Of a stretch of 64,000 bases of DNA, positions 34,866 to 44,476 are shown piece after piece (position 1 is the first letter of the stretch; the number at the start of each line of letters is the position of its first letter). Source of the stretch: Lysobacter_L cavernae (GTDB lineage: Bacteria > Pseudomonadota > Gammaproteobacteria > Xanthomonadales > Xanthomonadaceae). Where the stretch lies: the NCBI RefSeq assembly GCF_042648505.1, contig NZ_JBHRXK010000001.1, positions 186,001-250,000 of the forward strand, read 5' to 3'. The notes beneath the pieces were generated by a model. The model saw nothing but the letters and a program-made list of their open reading frames with translations. It did not search any database and was not told the DNA's origin. A program made the position numbers and the translations under genes.

Positions 34866-35306
34866 ATGAGCGACGCCATCCGCACCGACAGCGCGCCCAG
34901 GCCGGTCGGCCTGTATCCGCATGCGCGACGTGTCGGTCAGCTGCTGTTCCTGTCCGGCATCGGTCCACGCGATCCGGCCAGCAACGCCATCGCCGGCAAC
35001 GTCCACGACGCCGACGGGCGCCTGATCAGCTACGACATCGACGCACAATGCCGGGCCGTGTTCGCCAACGTGCGCGCCGTACTCGAAGCCAGCGGTGCAC
35101 GCTGGGCCGACCTGGTCGACGTCACCGTCTACCTCACCGACATGGCCCGCGACTTCAAGGCCTACAACGCGGTCTGGGCCGAGTACTTCCCCGACATCGA
35201 CACCGCACCCTGCCGGACCACGCTCGGCATCACTGCGCTGCCGACACCGATCGCGATCGAATTCAAATGCGTTGCCGCCCTGAACGGCGACGCCAAGCCG
35301 GAGTAA
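34866..35306 (+). CDS. RidA-family protein, probable 2-aminomuconate deaminase
   Basis: The protein is 146 residues. The YjgF/RidA fold shows LLFLSGIGPRDPASN, a long helix QCRAVFANVRAVLEASGA, VDVTVYLTDMARDF and PCRTTLGITALPTPIAIEF. In Pseudomonas pathways the deaminase acting on 2-aminomuconate (AmnD/NbaF) belongs to this family, and this gene sits directly between the semialdehyde dehydrogenase and the dioxygenase. ATG 34866 follows ACCCCG with no strong ribosome site; translation may depend on coupling to the preceding gene. Confidence 0.82.
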   Translation: MSDAIRTDSAPRPVGLYPHARRVGQLLFLSGIGPRDPASNAIAGNVHDADGRLISYDIDAQCRAVFANVRAVLEASGARWADLVDVTVYLTDMARDFKAYNAVWAEYFPDIDTAPCRTTLGITALPTPIAIEFKCVAALNGDAKPE

Positions 35307-35312
35307 GCCGTC

Positions 35313-35858
35313 ATGCTGCCCGCCCCGATCAACCTGCAAGCCTGGATCGATGAACACCGCCACCTGCTCAAACCGCCGGTCGGCAACAAGGTGATCTACG
35401 CCGGCGACTTCATCGTGATGGTGGTCGGCGGCCCCAACCAGCGCACCGACTACCACTGGGACGAAGGCGCGGAGTGGTTCTATCAGCTTGAAGGCGAGAT
35501 GGTGCTGCGTATCCAGGAGCATCCTGATGGAGGGCCGGGCGCAGTACGCGACATCCCGATCAAGGCCGGCGAGATATTCCTGCTGCCACCGCGGGTGCCG
35601 CATTCGCCACAGCGCATGCCAGACTCCATCGGGCTGGTGATCGAGCGCAGGCGCCTGCCACACGAAGAAGACGGCCTGATGTGGTTCTGCGAGCAGTGCA
35701 ACCACAAGATCTACGAAGAGTTCTTCGTGCTGAAGAACATCGAGACCGATTTCCCGCCGGTGTTCGGGCGTTTCTACGCCTCGCGCGAGCACCGCACCTG
35801 CAAGCACTGCGGTCATCTCAACCCGGCGCCGTCCAAGTACGTGATGCCCGATACCTGA
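35313..35858 (+). CDS. nbaC: 3-hydroxyanthranilate 3,4-dioxygenase
   Basis: The protein is 181 residues. A cupin domain carries the iron ligands in DYHWDEGAEWFYQLEGE (His and Glu) and RVPHSPQR (His). The C-terminal tail holds a rubredoxin-like site, FCEQC ... CKHCG, a feature of the bacterial enzymes. It opens 3-hydroxyanthranilate with O2 to 2-amino-3-carboxymuconate semialdehyde (ACMS). It lies between the deaminase (6 nt) and the decarboxylase (12 nt). Confidence 0.95.
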   Translation: MLPAPINLQAWIDEHRHLLKPPVGNKVIYAGDFIVMVVGGPNQRTDYHWDEGAEWFYQLEGEMVLRIQEHPDGGPGAVRDIPIKAGEIFLLPPRVPHSPQRMPDSIGLVIERRRLPHEEDGLMWFCEQCNHKIYEEFFVLKNIETDFPPVFGRFYASREHRTCKHCGHLNPAPSKYVMPDT

Positions 35859-35870
35859 CGCGCAACCGAC

Positions 35871-36881
35871 ATGCTCAAGATCGACATCCACGCCCATTAC
35901 CTGCCGCGCGACTGGCCCGACCTGGCGCGCAAGTATGGCGATGACCGCTTCCCGGTGATCCACCACACCGAGGACGGTCGCCACCGCATCTACAAGGACG
36001 GCAAGTTCTTCCGCGAGGTATGGTCCAAGACTTGGGACCCACAGGAGCGCATCGACGATTACGCCCGCTTCGACGTGCAGGTGCAGGTGATCAGCACGGT
36101 GCCGGTGATGTTCAGCTACTGGGCCAGGCCGCACCATGCACTGGAGTTGCACCAGTCGCTCAACGAACACATGGCGCAGACCTGCCGCGATCATCCGCGC
36201 CACTACGCCGGCATCGGCACGGTTCCGCTGCAGTCGCCGCGACTGGCGATCCAGGAGTTGGAACGCTGCATGGACCAGCTTGGCCTGCAGGGCGTGCAGA
36301 TCGGCAGCCACGTCAACGACTGGAACCTCGACGCCCCGGAGCTGTTCGACTTCTTCCAGGCCGCCAGCGAACTGGGGGCAGCAGTCCTCGTGCACCCATG
36401 GGACATGATGGGCGCGGCGTCGATGCCGAAGTACTGGCTGCCCTGGCTGGTCGGCATGCCCGCCGAGCAATCGCGCGCCGCCTGCTGCCTGGTGTTCGGC
36501 GGCGTGCTTGAGCGCCTGCCCAAGCTCAAGATCTGCCTGGCCCATGGCGGCGGCAGTTTTCCCTACACCATCGGTCGCATCGAACACGGCTTCAACATGC
36601 GCCCGGACCTGGTCGCCACCGACAACCCACGCAACCCGCGCGACTACCTCAACCAGCTGTATTTCGACTCCTGGGTGGCCGATGAGCGCGCCCTGCGTTA
36701 CCTGCTCGACACCTGCGGCGTATCGCAGGTGATGCTTGGCACCGACTACCCGTTCCCGTTGGGCGAACAGAGCCCCGGCGCCGGCATCGCCTCGCTCGAT
36801 CTGTCACTTCAAGACCAGGCCCGCCTCTACCACGGCACCGCGCTCGAATGGCTGGGTTTGCCCAAGTCGCGCTTTACCTGA
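35871..36881 (+). CDS. nbaD: 2-amino-3-carboxymuconate-6-semialdehyde decarboxylase (ACMSD)
   Basis: The protein is 336 residues of the amidohydrolase superfamily. It begins LKIDIHAHYLPRDWPDLARK with the HxH metal pair; further ligands lie in AVLVHPWDMMG, CLAHGGGSFPY and MLGTDYPFPLGE. The enzyme removes the carboxyl of ACMS, giving 2-aminomuconate semialdehyde. This diverts flux from quinolinate (NAD) to catabolism. It follows the dioxygenase directly in the operon. Confidence 0.94.
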   Translation: MLKIDIHAHYLPRDWPDLARKYGDDRFPVIHHTEDGRHRIYKDGKFFREVWSKTWDPQERIDDYARFDVQVQVISTVPVMFSYWARPHHALELHQSLNEHMAQTCRDHPRHYAGIGTVPLQSPRLAIQELERCMDQLGLQGVQIGSHVNDWNLDAPELFDFFQAASELGAAVLVHPWDMMGAASMPKYWLPWLVGMPAEQSRAACCLVFGGVLERLPKLKICLAHGGGSFPYTIGRIEHGFNMRPDLVATDNPRNPRDYLNQLYFDSWVADERALRYLLDTCGVSQVMLGTDYPFPLGEQSPGAGIASLDLSLQDQARLYHGTALEWLGLPKSRFT

Positions 36882-36909
36882 CCGCATTCCGGATTACCAC
36901 GCACCGCAC

Positions 36910-38199
36910 ATGACCAATCTTTACTCCGACGACCACGCCCGCACCCTCGACGCGGCCGACTCCTTGCGCGATCTGCGCAGTGAATTCCTGATTCCACAAC
37001 ACGACGGCGCCGACCAGGCCTACTTCGTCGGCAACTCGCTGGGCCTGCAGCCGCGCGGTGCGCGTGCCCATGTCGAGGAGGTGCTCGACAAGTGGGCGAT
37101 GGAAGGCGTCGAAGGCCACTTCACCGGTCAGGCGCAGTGGATGCCCTACCACGAACTGGTGCGCGAGCCGCTGGCGCGGCTGGTGGGCGCGCAACCTTCG
37201 GAAGTGGTGGCGATGAACACGCTGACCACCAACCTGCACCTGATGATGGTCAGCTTCTACCGGCCCACGCGCGAGCGCCCGGCAATCCTGATCGAGGCCG
37301 GCGCCTTTCCATCCGACCGTCACGCCGTGGCATCGCAGATCGCTTTTCATGGCTTCGACCCGGCTACCGATCTGATCGAACTGGAGGCCGATGAGCCCAA
37401 CGGCACGATTTCGATGGCGGCGATCGAGCGGGCGATCGCCGAACACGGCCACCGGCTTGCCTTAGTGCTGTGGCCTGGCGTGCAGTACCGCACCGGACAG
37501 GCCTTCGATCTGCCTGCGATCGTCCACCTGACCCACGCGCAGGGTGCGGTATGCGGTTTCGATCTGGCGCACGCAATCGGCAACCTCGAACTGCAGCTGC
37601 ACGACAGCGGTGTCGATTTCGCCGTGTGGTGCCACTACAAGTATCTGAACAGCGGTCCCGGTGCGATCGCCGGCTGCTTCGTGCACGAACGGCACGCGCA
37701 CAGCGACCGTCCGCGTTTCGCCGGCTGGTGGGGACATGAGGCCACGACCCGCTTCCGCATGGGCCCGCAGTTCGTGCCCACGCCAGGCGCGGAAGGTTGG
37801 CAGCTCAGCAATCCGCCGATCCTCGGCCTCGCCCCGTTGCGCGCCTCGCTGGAATTGTTCGATCGCGCCGGCATGGCGGCGCTGCGCGGCAAGTCGCGCC
37901 GGCTCACCGGGTACCTCGAGGCGCTGATCGGCGATCGCCTGACCGACACCCTGCAGGTCGTTACTCCGACCGAACCGGAACGCCGCGGTTGCCAGCTGTC
38001 GCTGCGCGTGACCGGTGGCCGCGGCATGACCGGTAGAAGTGCAGGTCGCGCCCTGTTCGAGTACCTGGCCGCCAACGGTGTGCTCGGCGACTGGCGCGAA
38101 CCAGACGTGATCCGTATCTCCCCCGCCCCGCTCTACAACACCCATGCCGACGTGCTGCGGTTCGCGCGTGCGGTGGAGACCTGGCGCAATGCCGCATAG
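36910..38199 (+). CDS. kynU: Kynureninase
   Basis: The protein is 429 residues, PLP-dependent. Family blocks are AYFVGNSLGLQPRGAR, VVAMNTLTTNLHLMM, and the cofactor lysine in VWCHYKYLNSGPGAI, with GWWGHEATTRF after it. It cleaves kynurenine or 3-hydroxykynurenine to (3-hydroxy)anthranilate and alanine. The start at 36910 begins MTNLYSDDHA. The last 11 nt overlap the next gene, kynurenine 3-monooxygenase, which supplies its 3-hydroxy substrate. Confidence 0.96.
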   Translation: MTNLYSDDHARTLDAADSLRDLRSEFLIPQHDGADQAYFVGNSLGLQPRGARAHVEEVLDKWAMEGVEGHFTGQAQWMPYHELVREPLARLVGAQPSEVVAMNTLTTNLHLMMVSFYRPTRERPAILIEAGAFPSDRHAVASQIAFHGFDPATDLIELEADEPNGTISMAAIERAIAEHGHRLALVLWPGVQYRTGQAFDLPAIVHLTHAQGAVCGFDLAHAIGNLELQLHDSGVDFAVWCHYKYLNSGPGAIAGCFVHERHAHSDRPRFAGWWGHEATTRFRMGPQFVPTPGAEGWQLSNPPILGLAPLRASLELFDRAGMAALRGKSRRLTGYLEALIGDRLTDTLQVVTPTEPERRGCQLSLRVTGGRGMTGRSAGRALFEYLAANGVLGDWREPDVIRISPAPLYNTHADVLRFARAVETWRNAA

Positions 38200-39589
38200 C
38201 CCCAACGACCGCCACATCACCATCATCGGCGCCGGTCTGGCCGGCGCCGTGCTCGCGACCCTGCTGGTAAAGCGCGGCTGGAGCGTCGACGTCTACGAGA
38301 AACGCGGCGATCCGCGCCTGAAAGGTTACGAAGGTGGCCGCTCGATCAACCTCGCCCTGGCCGAGCGTGGCCGCCACGCGCTGCGCCTGGCCGGTGCCGA
38401 CGACGCAGTGATGGCCCAGGCCGTGATGATGCGCGGTCGCATGGTGCACTTTCTCGACGGCCGCACCGACCTGCAACGCTATGGCCGCGACGACAGCGAG
38501 GTGATCTGGTCGGTGCACCGTGGCGAGCTCAACGTGATCCTGCTCGACATCGCCGAACGCGCCGGCGCGCGGCTGTATTTCAACCGCGGCCTGTCCGGCG
38601 TGGCGTTCGATACGCGCCTGGCCCGCTTCACCGACCCGCGCGATGGCAGTTCTCACGAGGCCGGCTTCGCTTCGCTGGTGGGTGCCGACGGCGCCGGCTC
38701 TGCGCTGCGTACGGCGATGGCCACGCAAGGCGAGCTGGGCGAACGCACCGAGTTCCTCGGCCATTCCTACAAGGAGCTGGAGATTCCGCCCAGCGCCGAC
38801 GGCAGCTTCAGCATCGAACCCAACGCGCTGCATATCTGGCCACGCGGCCGTTACATGTGCATCGCCTTGCCCAACGACGAGCGCACGTTCACGGTGACTC
38901 TGTTTTTGCCCAACGATGATCTGCCGAACGAGGGCCAGCCTCAGAACCGCACGCCCAGTTTTGCCAGCGTGCGCACCGGTGTCGACGCCCGCGCGCTGTT
39001 CGAGCGTGACTTCGCCGATGCACTGCCGTTGATCCCGAAGCTGGAGCACGACTTCGAGCACAATCCGACCGGCCTGCTCGCCACGCTCTACCTCGACCGC
39101 TGGCACCTGGACGACCATGCGGTGCTGCTCGGCGACGCTGCGCACGCGATGGTGCCGTTCCACGGCCAGGGCATGAACTGCGCGTTCGAGGACTGCGTGG
39201 CGCTGGCCGAACATCTCGACGCACAGCATGACCGCGCCGCCGCCTTTGCCGCATTCCAGGCCGAGCGCCTGCCCAACGCCCGCGCGATCCAGGCGATGGC
39301 ACTGGAGAACTACCTGGAGATGCGCGACCGCGTCGACGATGATGATTACCTGCTGCAGCGCGCCCTCGAACACAGCTTGGCCGAGCGCCATCCCGAACGC
39401 TTCATGCCGCGTTACGCGATGGTGACCTTCCACCGCATGCCGTACGCGCTGGCGTTCGAGCGTGGCCGCATCCAGCGCGAACTGCTGGTCGAACTGACCC
39501 GCGGCCACAGCTCACTCGACTCGCTCGACTGGGATGTCGTGGACGCCACAGTGCGGCAACGATTGTCGCCCCTGCCTGCGGACGATTGA
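38189..39589 (+). CDS. kmo: Kynurenine 3-monooxygenase
   Basis: The protein is 466 residues, a single-component flavin monooxygenase. GAGLAGAVLATLLVKRGW is the FAD-binding GxGxxG, YEGGRSINLALAERG is a family-specific block and LLGDAAHAMVPFHGQGMNC is the second FAD motif. It hydroxylates kynurenine at C-3 using NADPH and O2. ATG 38189 lies inside the end of kynU. The gene that would make kynurenine (tryptophan dioxygenase) is not in the window. Confidence 0.95.
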   Translation: MPHSPNDRHITIIGAGLAGAVLATLLVKRGWSVDVYEKRGDPRLKGYEGGRSINLALAERGRHALRLAGADDAVMAQAVMMRGRMVHFLDGRTDLQRYGRDDSEVIWSVHRGELNVILLDIAERAGARLYFNRGLSGVAFDTRLARFTDPRDGSSHEAGFASLVGADGAGSALRTAMATQGELGERTEFLGHSYKELEIPPSADGSFSIEPNALHIWPRGRYMCIALPNDERTFTVTLFLPNDDLPNEGQPQNRTPSFASVRTGVDARALFERDFADALPLIPKLEHDFEHNPTGLLATLYLDRWHLDDHAVLLGDAAHAMVPFHGQGMNCAFEDCVALAEHLDAQHDRAAAFAAFQAERLPNARAIQAMALENYLEMRDRVDDDDYLLQRALEHSLAERHPERFMPRYAMVTFHRMPYALAFERGRIQRELLVELTRGHSSLDSLDWDVVDATVRQRLSPLPADD

Positions 39590-39594
39590 ACACG

Positions 39595-41037
39595 ATGGCT
39601 GCGAGCTTCCTGTTCTACGATCTGGAAACCTTCGGCGCCGACCCGCGCACTTCGCGCATCGCCCAGTTCGCGGCGATCCGCACCGATACCGATCTCAACC
39701 CGATCGACGATCCGATCAACATCTTCGTCAAGCCGGCCGACGACCTGCTGCCCTCGCCGATCGCCACCCTGATCACGGGCATCGCACCCCAGCAGGCGCT
39801 GCGCGATGGCATGAACGAGGCCGACGCGTTTGCCTTGATCTTCGATGAGATGGCGCGGCCGGAGACCTGCAGCCTGGGCTACAACTCGCTGCGCTTCGAC
39901 GACGAGTTCGTTCGCTACGGCCTGTTCCGTAACTTCTACGACGCCTACGAGCGTGAGTGGCGTGGCGGCAACTCGCGCTGGGACCTGCTCGACGTGTTGC
40001 GCCTGGCGCATGCGCTGCGTCCGGAGGGCTTGGCCTGGCCGAAACGCGAAGACGGCGCGACCTCGTTCAAGCTCGAGCATCTGGCCGAAGCCAACGGCGT
40101 GCGCGAAGGCGATGCCCACGAAGCCCTGTCCGACGTGCGGGCCCTGATTGGCCTGGCCCGCAAGCTCAAGGCGGCACAACCGAAGCTGTGGGACTACGCA
40201 CTGCGCCTGCGCGACAAGCGCTACGCCGCCAGCCTGCTCGACATCGTCGCGATGACGCCGGTGCTGCACGTCTCGCAGCGGTTCCCGGCCAGCCGGCTGT
40301 GCTCAGCGGCGGTGCTGCCGATCGCGCGCAACCCACGTATCGACAGTCGGGTGATCGTGTTCGACCTCGACCAGGATCCGGAGGCGCTGCTGCGGCTGGA
40401 GGCCGACGAGATCGCTGACCGGCTCTATACGCCGACCGCTGACCTGCCCGAGGGCGAAGCACGCATTGCGCTCAAGGAAATCCACCTCAACCGGTGTCCG
40501 GCGCTGATCGTCTGGGATCACCTGCGAGCAGCGGACTTCGAGCGACTGCGCATCGACCCAAACGAAGTCGAGCGCCGTGCCGCACGCATCCGTGATGCGG
40601 GCCCGGCCCTGGTCGAAAAAGTGCGCCGTGTCTTTTCCGGGCAACGCGAACGCACACCTTCCGATGCGGATGCCTCGCTTTACGACGGCTTCATCGCTGA
40701 CGGCGACATGCGCTTGTTCACGCAGGTGCGCACGACACCGCCGCAGGCGCTGGGCGAGCGCGCCTTCGGCTTCCGGGATGCGCGCATGCCCGAGCTGCTG
40801 TTCCGCTACCGGGCGCGCAACTGGCCACAGATGCTGTCGAGCGACGAACATTCGCGCTGGAACGACTACCGTCGCCAGCGTTTGTGCAGCGAGTCCGGCC
40901 TGTCCGAATACAGTTTCGAGCACTTCCATGGCGAGATCGCAGCGTTGCGCATGGCCCATGCCGAAGCCGGCGACAAGCAGGCGCTGCTCGATCAGTTGGA
41001 AGCCTGGGGCCGTGACCTCGACGCCAGCCTGACTTAA
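39595..41037 (+). CDS. sbcB: Exodeoxyribonuclease I
   Basis: The protein is 480 residues. The DEDDh exonuclease domain shows FLFYDLETFGADPRTSRIAQ, SLGYNSLRFDDEFVRYG and a C-terminal exo motif AHEALSDVRALIGLA. The SH3-like and helical extensions of ExoI follow. It degrades single-stranded DNA 3' to 5' in repair and recombination. It starts 5 nt after kmo on the same strand, so it may be read through from the kynurenine operon although it has no metabolic link. Confidence 0.94.
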   Translation: MAASFLFYDLETFGADPRTSRIAQFAAIRTDTDLNPIDDPINIFVKPADDLLPSPIATLITGIAPQQALRDGMNEADAFALIFDEMARPETCSLGYNSLRFDDEFVRYGLFRNFYDAYEREWRGGNSRWDLLDVLRLAHALRPEGLAWPKREDGATSFKLEHLAEANGVREGDAHEALSDVRALIGLARKLKAAQPKLWDYALRLRDKRYAASLLDIVAMTPVLHVSQRFPASRLCSAAVLPIARNPRIDSRVIVFDLDQDPEALLRLEADEIADRLYTPTADLPEGEARIALKEIHLNRCPALIVWDHLRAADFERLRIDPNEVERRAARIRDAGPALVEKVRRVFSGQRERTPSDADASLYDGFIADGDMRLFTQVRTTPPQALGERAFGFRDARMPELLFRYRARNWPQMLSSDEHSRWNDYRRQRLCSESGLSEYSFEHFHGEIAALRMAHAEAGDKQALLDQLEAWGRDLDASLT

Positions 41038-41070
41038 CCAGAAGATGTCAAAAACAATAAAACTGACATT

Positions 41071-41178
41071 CATCATTTCCGCGTAGGCGGGCTTTTGGGC
41101 CGCCGCATGGCGCACTATCCAAAGCCAATGCTTTGTGAGGCAACGCCCATAGATTCGCACCCACGCGGGAATGACGAG
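41071..41178. repeat. Degenerate inverted repeat between sbcB and the DUF2461 gene
   Basis: TCATTTCCGCGTAGGCGGG at the left and CACCCACGCGGGAATGACGAG at the right are imperfect complements of one another, related to the TCATTCCCGCG-type dispersed repeat. The 160-nt gap holds no gene. Confidence 0.4.
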
Positions 41179-41201
41179 GCAGACAGCAGTCCGGGACTCC
41201 C

Positions 41202-41888
41202 ATGAGCAGCTATTTCAGCGACGCCAGCTTCAAGTTCCTGCGCGGCTTGGCGCGCAACAACAACCGCGAGTGGTTCCACGCGCACAAGGCCGACTACGAC
41301 ACGCACGTGCGCGAGCCGTTCCAGCGCCTGCTGACCGATCTGCAACCGGTGCTGGCCGGCGTCAGCGAACACTACCGCGCCGAACCGAAGACTGTCGGCG
41401 GTTCGTTGTTCCGCATCCACCGCGACACCCGCTTCGCCAACGACAAAACGCCGTACAAGAACTGGCAGGGCGCACGGTTGTTCCACGAGCGTGGACGCCA
41501 GGTCGAGGCACCGTCGTTCTATCTGCACCTGCAACCGGGCAACTGTTTTATCGGCGCGGGGCTGTGGCACCCGCAGGCTGACACGCTGCGGCGCGTGCGC
41601 CATTTCATCATCGACAATCCCGGCAGCTGGAAGGCCGCCGCGTACGACGGCAAGTTCCGTCGTCGCTTCGATCTCGACGACAGCGAGACGCTGACGCGCA
41701 TGCCGCGCGGATTTCCGGACGACTTCGCGTTCGCCGACGACCTCAAGCGCAAGAACTTCGTCGCGCTGCGTGCGATCGACGACGACACGATGACCGGACC
41801 GCGTCTGCTCAAGACACTGGAAACCGATCTGAAGGGGCTGGCACGGTTTACCGATTACCTGTGTGCGGCGCTGGACCTGGAGTTCTGA
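41202..41888 (+). CDS. DUF2461 family protein
   Basis: The protein is 228 residues. It matches the DUF2461/TIGR02453 family along its whole length: FSDASFKFLRGLARNNNREW, then FRIHRDTRFANDKTPYKNW, SFYLHLQPGNCFIGAGLWHP and LTRMPRGFPDDF. The family is widespread and uncharacterised; the fold is unknown to me. There is no signal peptide. A purine-rich leader before the ATG is lacking. Confidence 0.88.
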   Translation: MSSYFSDASFKFLRGLARNNNREWFHAHKADYDTHVREPFQRLLTDLQPVLAGVSEHYRAEPKTVGGSLFRIHRDTRFANDKTPYKNWQGARLFHERGRQVEAPSFYLHLQPGNCFIGAGLWHPQADTLRRVRHFIIDNPGSWKAAAYDGKFRRRFDLDDSETLTRMPRGFPDDFAFADDLKRKNFVALRAIDDDTMTGPRLLKTLETDLKGLARFTDYLCAALDLEF

Positions 41889-41952
41889 CCACCTGAGCTG
41901 TACTTCGCTCACCGGCCTCATAATCGGCGCTCCTCGCCCCGGGTCGTCCCAC

Positions 41953-43113
41953 TTGTCCCCTGCCGACTTCCGTCGCTACGCGCTGTTCTACCTCGGCTAC
42001 TACGGCGCGCTCGGCGCCTACACGCCTTACATCGGCCGCTGGGTGGTCGCCAACGGCCACGGCGGTTACGCGGTCGGGGCCATGCTGGCGCTGTGGTACG
42101 GCGGGCGCATCGTCGCACCACCGACCTGGGCGCGATTCAGTGCCCGCAGTGTGCGGCCCGGGCACTGGCTGGTGGCTGGCTGCTCCTTGGCGATGCTCGG
42201 CTTCGTCGCTTTCGCCGGGTTCGACACAGGCGTGATGCTGTTCGTCACCATGGCCTGGTTCGGCGTGTTCTTCAACGCGGTGATGCCGCAGTTCGAGGCG
42301 ATGACGCTGTCGGCGTTGGGCCCTCGCAATCACTACTACGGCCGCATCCGCATGTGGGGCTCGGTCGGCTTCCTGGTCGTGGCCGGCAGCTACGGTTGGC
42401 TGCTCGATCGGCTCGGCAACGACGTCTTCGTCTGGCTGACACTGCCGTGGCTGCTGCTGACGGTAGTCGCAGCCTGGCTGCATCGCGGCGATCGCCCCAC
42501 CGCACTGCCCACGGCCGGCACGCCGCGCGAAGTGCTGTGGCGCCGTCCCGGCGCGCGTCGCCTGTTGCTGGTGGCCTTGCTGGTGCAACTGGGCTTCGGC
42601 CCGTTCTATGTGTTCTTTACCCTGCACCTGCAGGCACAGGGGCACGACGGCTTCGCGGTTGGCGTGCTGTGGGCGATTGGCGTGCTGTGCGAGATCGTGA
42701 TGTTCTGGCAGGCGCCGAGGCTGGTGCAGCGCTTTGGCGCGCAACGGCTGATGAGCGCCTGCATCGTTGCCACCGTGCTGCGCTGGACGCTGGTCGCCCT
42801 GCTGGGCGGATCGTTTGCCTGGATGGCGCTGGCCCAGACCGGCCATGCCCTGAGCTTTGCCGCATTTCATGCCGGCTGCATGCGACGCATGGCAGAACTG
42901 TTTCCGCAGCGACGCGACATGGCTGCTGCACAAGGCCTGCTGTATGGATTCAGCGGCGGCATCGGCGGCGTGGCCGGGGCCGGGCTGGCGGCGGTGGCCT
43001 GGCAGTACGGCGGTGGTCGGCTGGCGTTCCTGTGCGGCGCCGTTGTCGGGCTGGTCGCGCTGACGGCGCACCTGCTGCCAGTGCGCGTGCTGCGCCCGCA
43101 ACCTGCCGCCTGA
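41953..43113 (+). CDS. MFS transporter, HcaT-like
   Basis: The protein is 386 residues with about 12 hydrophobic helices. It begins ADFRRYALFYLGYYGALGAY and carries the loop RIRMWGSVGFLVVAGSYGWL, which is characteristic of the 3-phenylpropionate/nucleoside-like (HcaT) branch. The start is uncertain: the sense only begins after TTG 41953 and no ATG is in frame nearby. The substrate cannot be assigned; an aromatic acid is conceivable given the kynurenine genes close by, but they are separated by two unrelated genes. Confidence 0.8.
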   Translation: MSPADFRRYALFYLGYYGALGAYTPYIGRWVVANGHGGYAVGAMLALWYGGRIVAPPTWARFSARSVRPGHWLVAGCSLAMLGFVAFAGFDTGVMLFVTMAWFGVFFNAVMPQFEAMTLSALGPRNHYYGRIRMWGSVGFLVVAGSYGWLLDRLGNDVFVWLTLPWLLLTVVAAWLHRGDRPTALPTAGTPREVLWRRPGARRLLLVALLVQLGFGPFYVFFTLHLQAQGHDGFAVGVLWAIGVLCEIVMFWQAPRLVQRFGAQRLMSACIVATVLRWTLVALLGGSFAWMALAQTGHALSFAAFHAGCMRRMAELFPQRRDMAAAQGLLYGFSGGIGGVAGAGLAAVAWQYGGGRLAFLCGAVVGLVALTAHLLPVRVLRPQPAA

Positions 43114-43226
43114 CTGTCGGCGCCGCACCTGTGCCGTCCCCGTCTGCTCAGCCGGAGCGCGCACGCGAATCGTCAGCGACATCGCATCACCGCCTATGCT
43201 GTGCCGGGACCCCGGAGAATCACCGC

Positions 43227-43787
43227 ATGAAAAAGTGGCTCGTGCTACCACTGATCGCCCTGCTGGCCTTGCTGGGCTGGGTCGCAGCCGGCCCGTTCCT
43301 CACCGTCAACGCGATCCGCAACGCGGTCAAGGCGCAGGACACGGCCGAGTTGTCCCGGCACGTCGACTTCCCGGCCGTGCGTGCCAGCCTCAAGGCCCAG
43401 TTCGACGATTACCTGATGCACCAGGCCGGCGCGCAGATGCAGGCCGACCCGCTTGGCGCCCTCGCCTTGCGCCTTGCCAGTGGCGTGAGCGGGAGTGCAG
43501 TGGATGCGATCGCGACACCGGCCGGCCTGGGCGCGGTGCTGGAAGGCCGCAACCTGATGCACCGGATCGGCGGCGGCGGTCGCAGCGACGATACCTACGC
43601 ACCCTCAACACCGCCGGCCCCCTTGCAGGGCGCGAAATACGGCTTTGAATCGCCTTCGCGCTTCGTCGCCACCGTGCGCAACGACGACGGCGAGCCAGTG
43701 GCCTTCGTGTTGCACCGCGACGGCCTGCGCTGGCGACTCGGCGAGATCCGACTGCCCCTGGACCCCGCGACCTCCACGCCTGAATAG
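43227..43787 (+). CDS. DUF2939 domain protein, membrane-anchored
   Basis: The protein is 186 residues. One N-terminal hydrophobic helix (WLVLPLIALLALLGWVAA) is followed by the DUF2939 start TVNAIRNAVKAQDTAELSRHVDFPAVRASLKAQ. The remainder is soluble and presumably periplasmic. CCCGGAGAATCACCGC supplies GGAG 10 nt upstream of the ATG. Function unknown. Confidence 0.8.
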   Translation: MKKWLVLPLIALLALLGWVAAGPFLTVNAIRNAVKAQDTAELSRHVDFPAVRASLKAQFDDYLMHQAGAQMQADPLGALALRLASGVSGSAVDAIATPAGLGAVLEGRNLMHRIGGGGRSDDTYAPSTPPAPLQGAKYGFESPSRFVATVRNDDGEPVAFVLHRDGLRWRLGEIRLPLDPATSTPE

Positions 43788-43914
43788 CGCCGAGCCTCCC
43801 TCGGGAGTGGCACGTTCGGTGTGCCGGATCGCGGCTTCACTCCTCGCTAACCGGTCCGGGCGCAGCGTGCCGCTCGGACGCGTCGAGCGTCCGTTCGCAT
43901 CCACAGGTGATGAC

Positions 43915-44430
43915 ATGAAATGCACCGCCATGTTGGTCATGGCCGCGCTGCTCCCGCTCACCGCGGCACAGGCCGAGAACAAGGAGTTCAGGGCCGTGCT
44001 GGTCGGGGACCAGGAAGTACCGGCCGTATCGACCGTCGCCAGCGGCGGCTTCCGCGCCCGCCTTAGCAAGGACGGCGCCGCACTGCAATACGAGTTGGCC
44101 TATGCCGATCTCGAAGGCAGCGTGACCCAGGCGCACATCCACTTCGGACAGAAAGACGCCAACGGCGGCATCGCCGTGTGGCTGTGCTCCAACCTCGCCA
44201 GCCCGCCGACACCGCCTGGCGTACAGGCCTGCCCCGCGCCGCCAGCGCAGATCAGCGGCATGATCACCGCCGCCGACGTGGTCGGACCGGGTGGCCAGGG
44301 CATCGCCGCCGGCGAGTTCGCCGAGTTCATCGAGGCGCTGCGCTCGGGCCTGGCCTACGCCAACGTGCATTCGACCAAGTTCCCGCCGGGCGAGGTGCGC
44401 AGCCAGATCGGACGCGGCCGCGACGACTGA
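43915..44430 (+). CDS. Exported CHRD-domain protein
   Basis: The protein is 171 residues: a signal peptide (KCTAMLVMAALLPLTAAQA), then one CHRD domain with EFRAVLVGDQEVPAVSTVAS, GSVTQAHIHFGQKDANGGI and the closing AYANVHSTKFPPGEVRSQI. Two Cys in CSNLASPPTPPGVQACP may form a disulfide. CHRD domains occur in chordin and many bacterial secreted proteins; their bacterial role is not defined. Confidence 0.88.
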   Translation: MKCTAMLVMAALLPLTAAQAENKEFRAVLVGDQEVPAVSTVASGGFRARLSKDGAALQYELAYADLEGSVTQAHIHFGQKDANGGIAVWLCSNLASPPTPPGVQACPAPPAQISGMITAADVVGPGGQGIAAGEFAEFIEALRSGLAYANVHSTKFPPGEVRSQIGRGRDD

Positions 44431-44476
44431 GCGGACTGCACGGCATCCGGACTCCGTTCGGGGCGTGCGAGATGAG

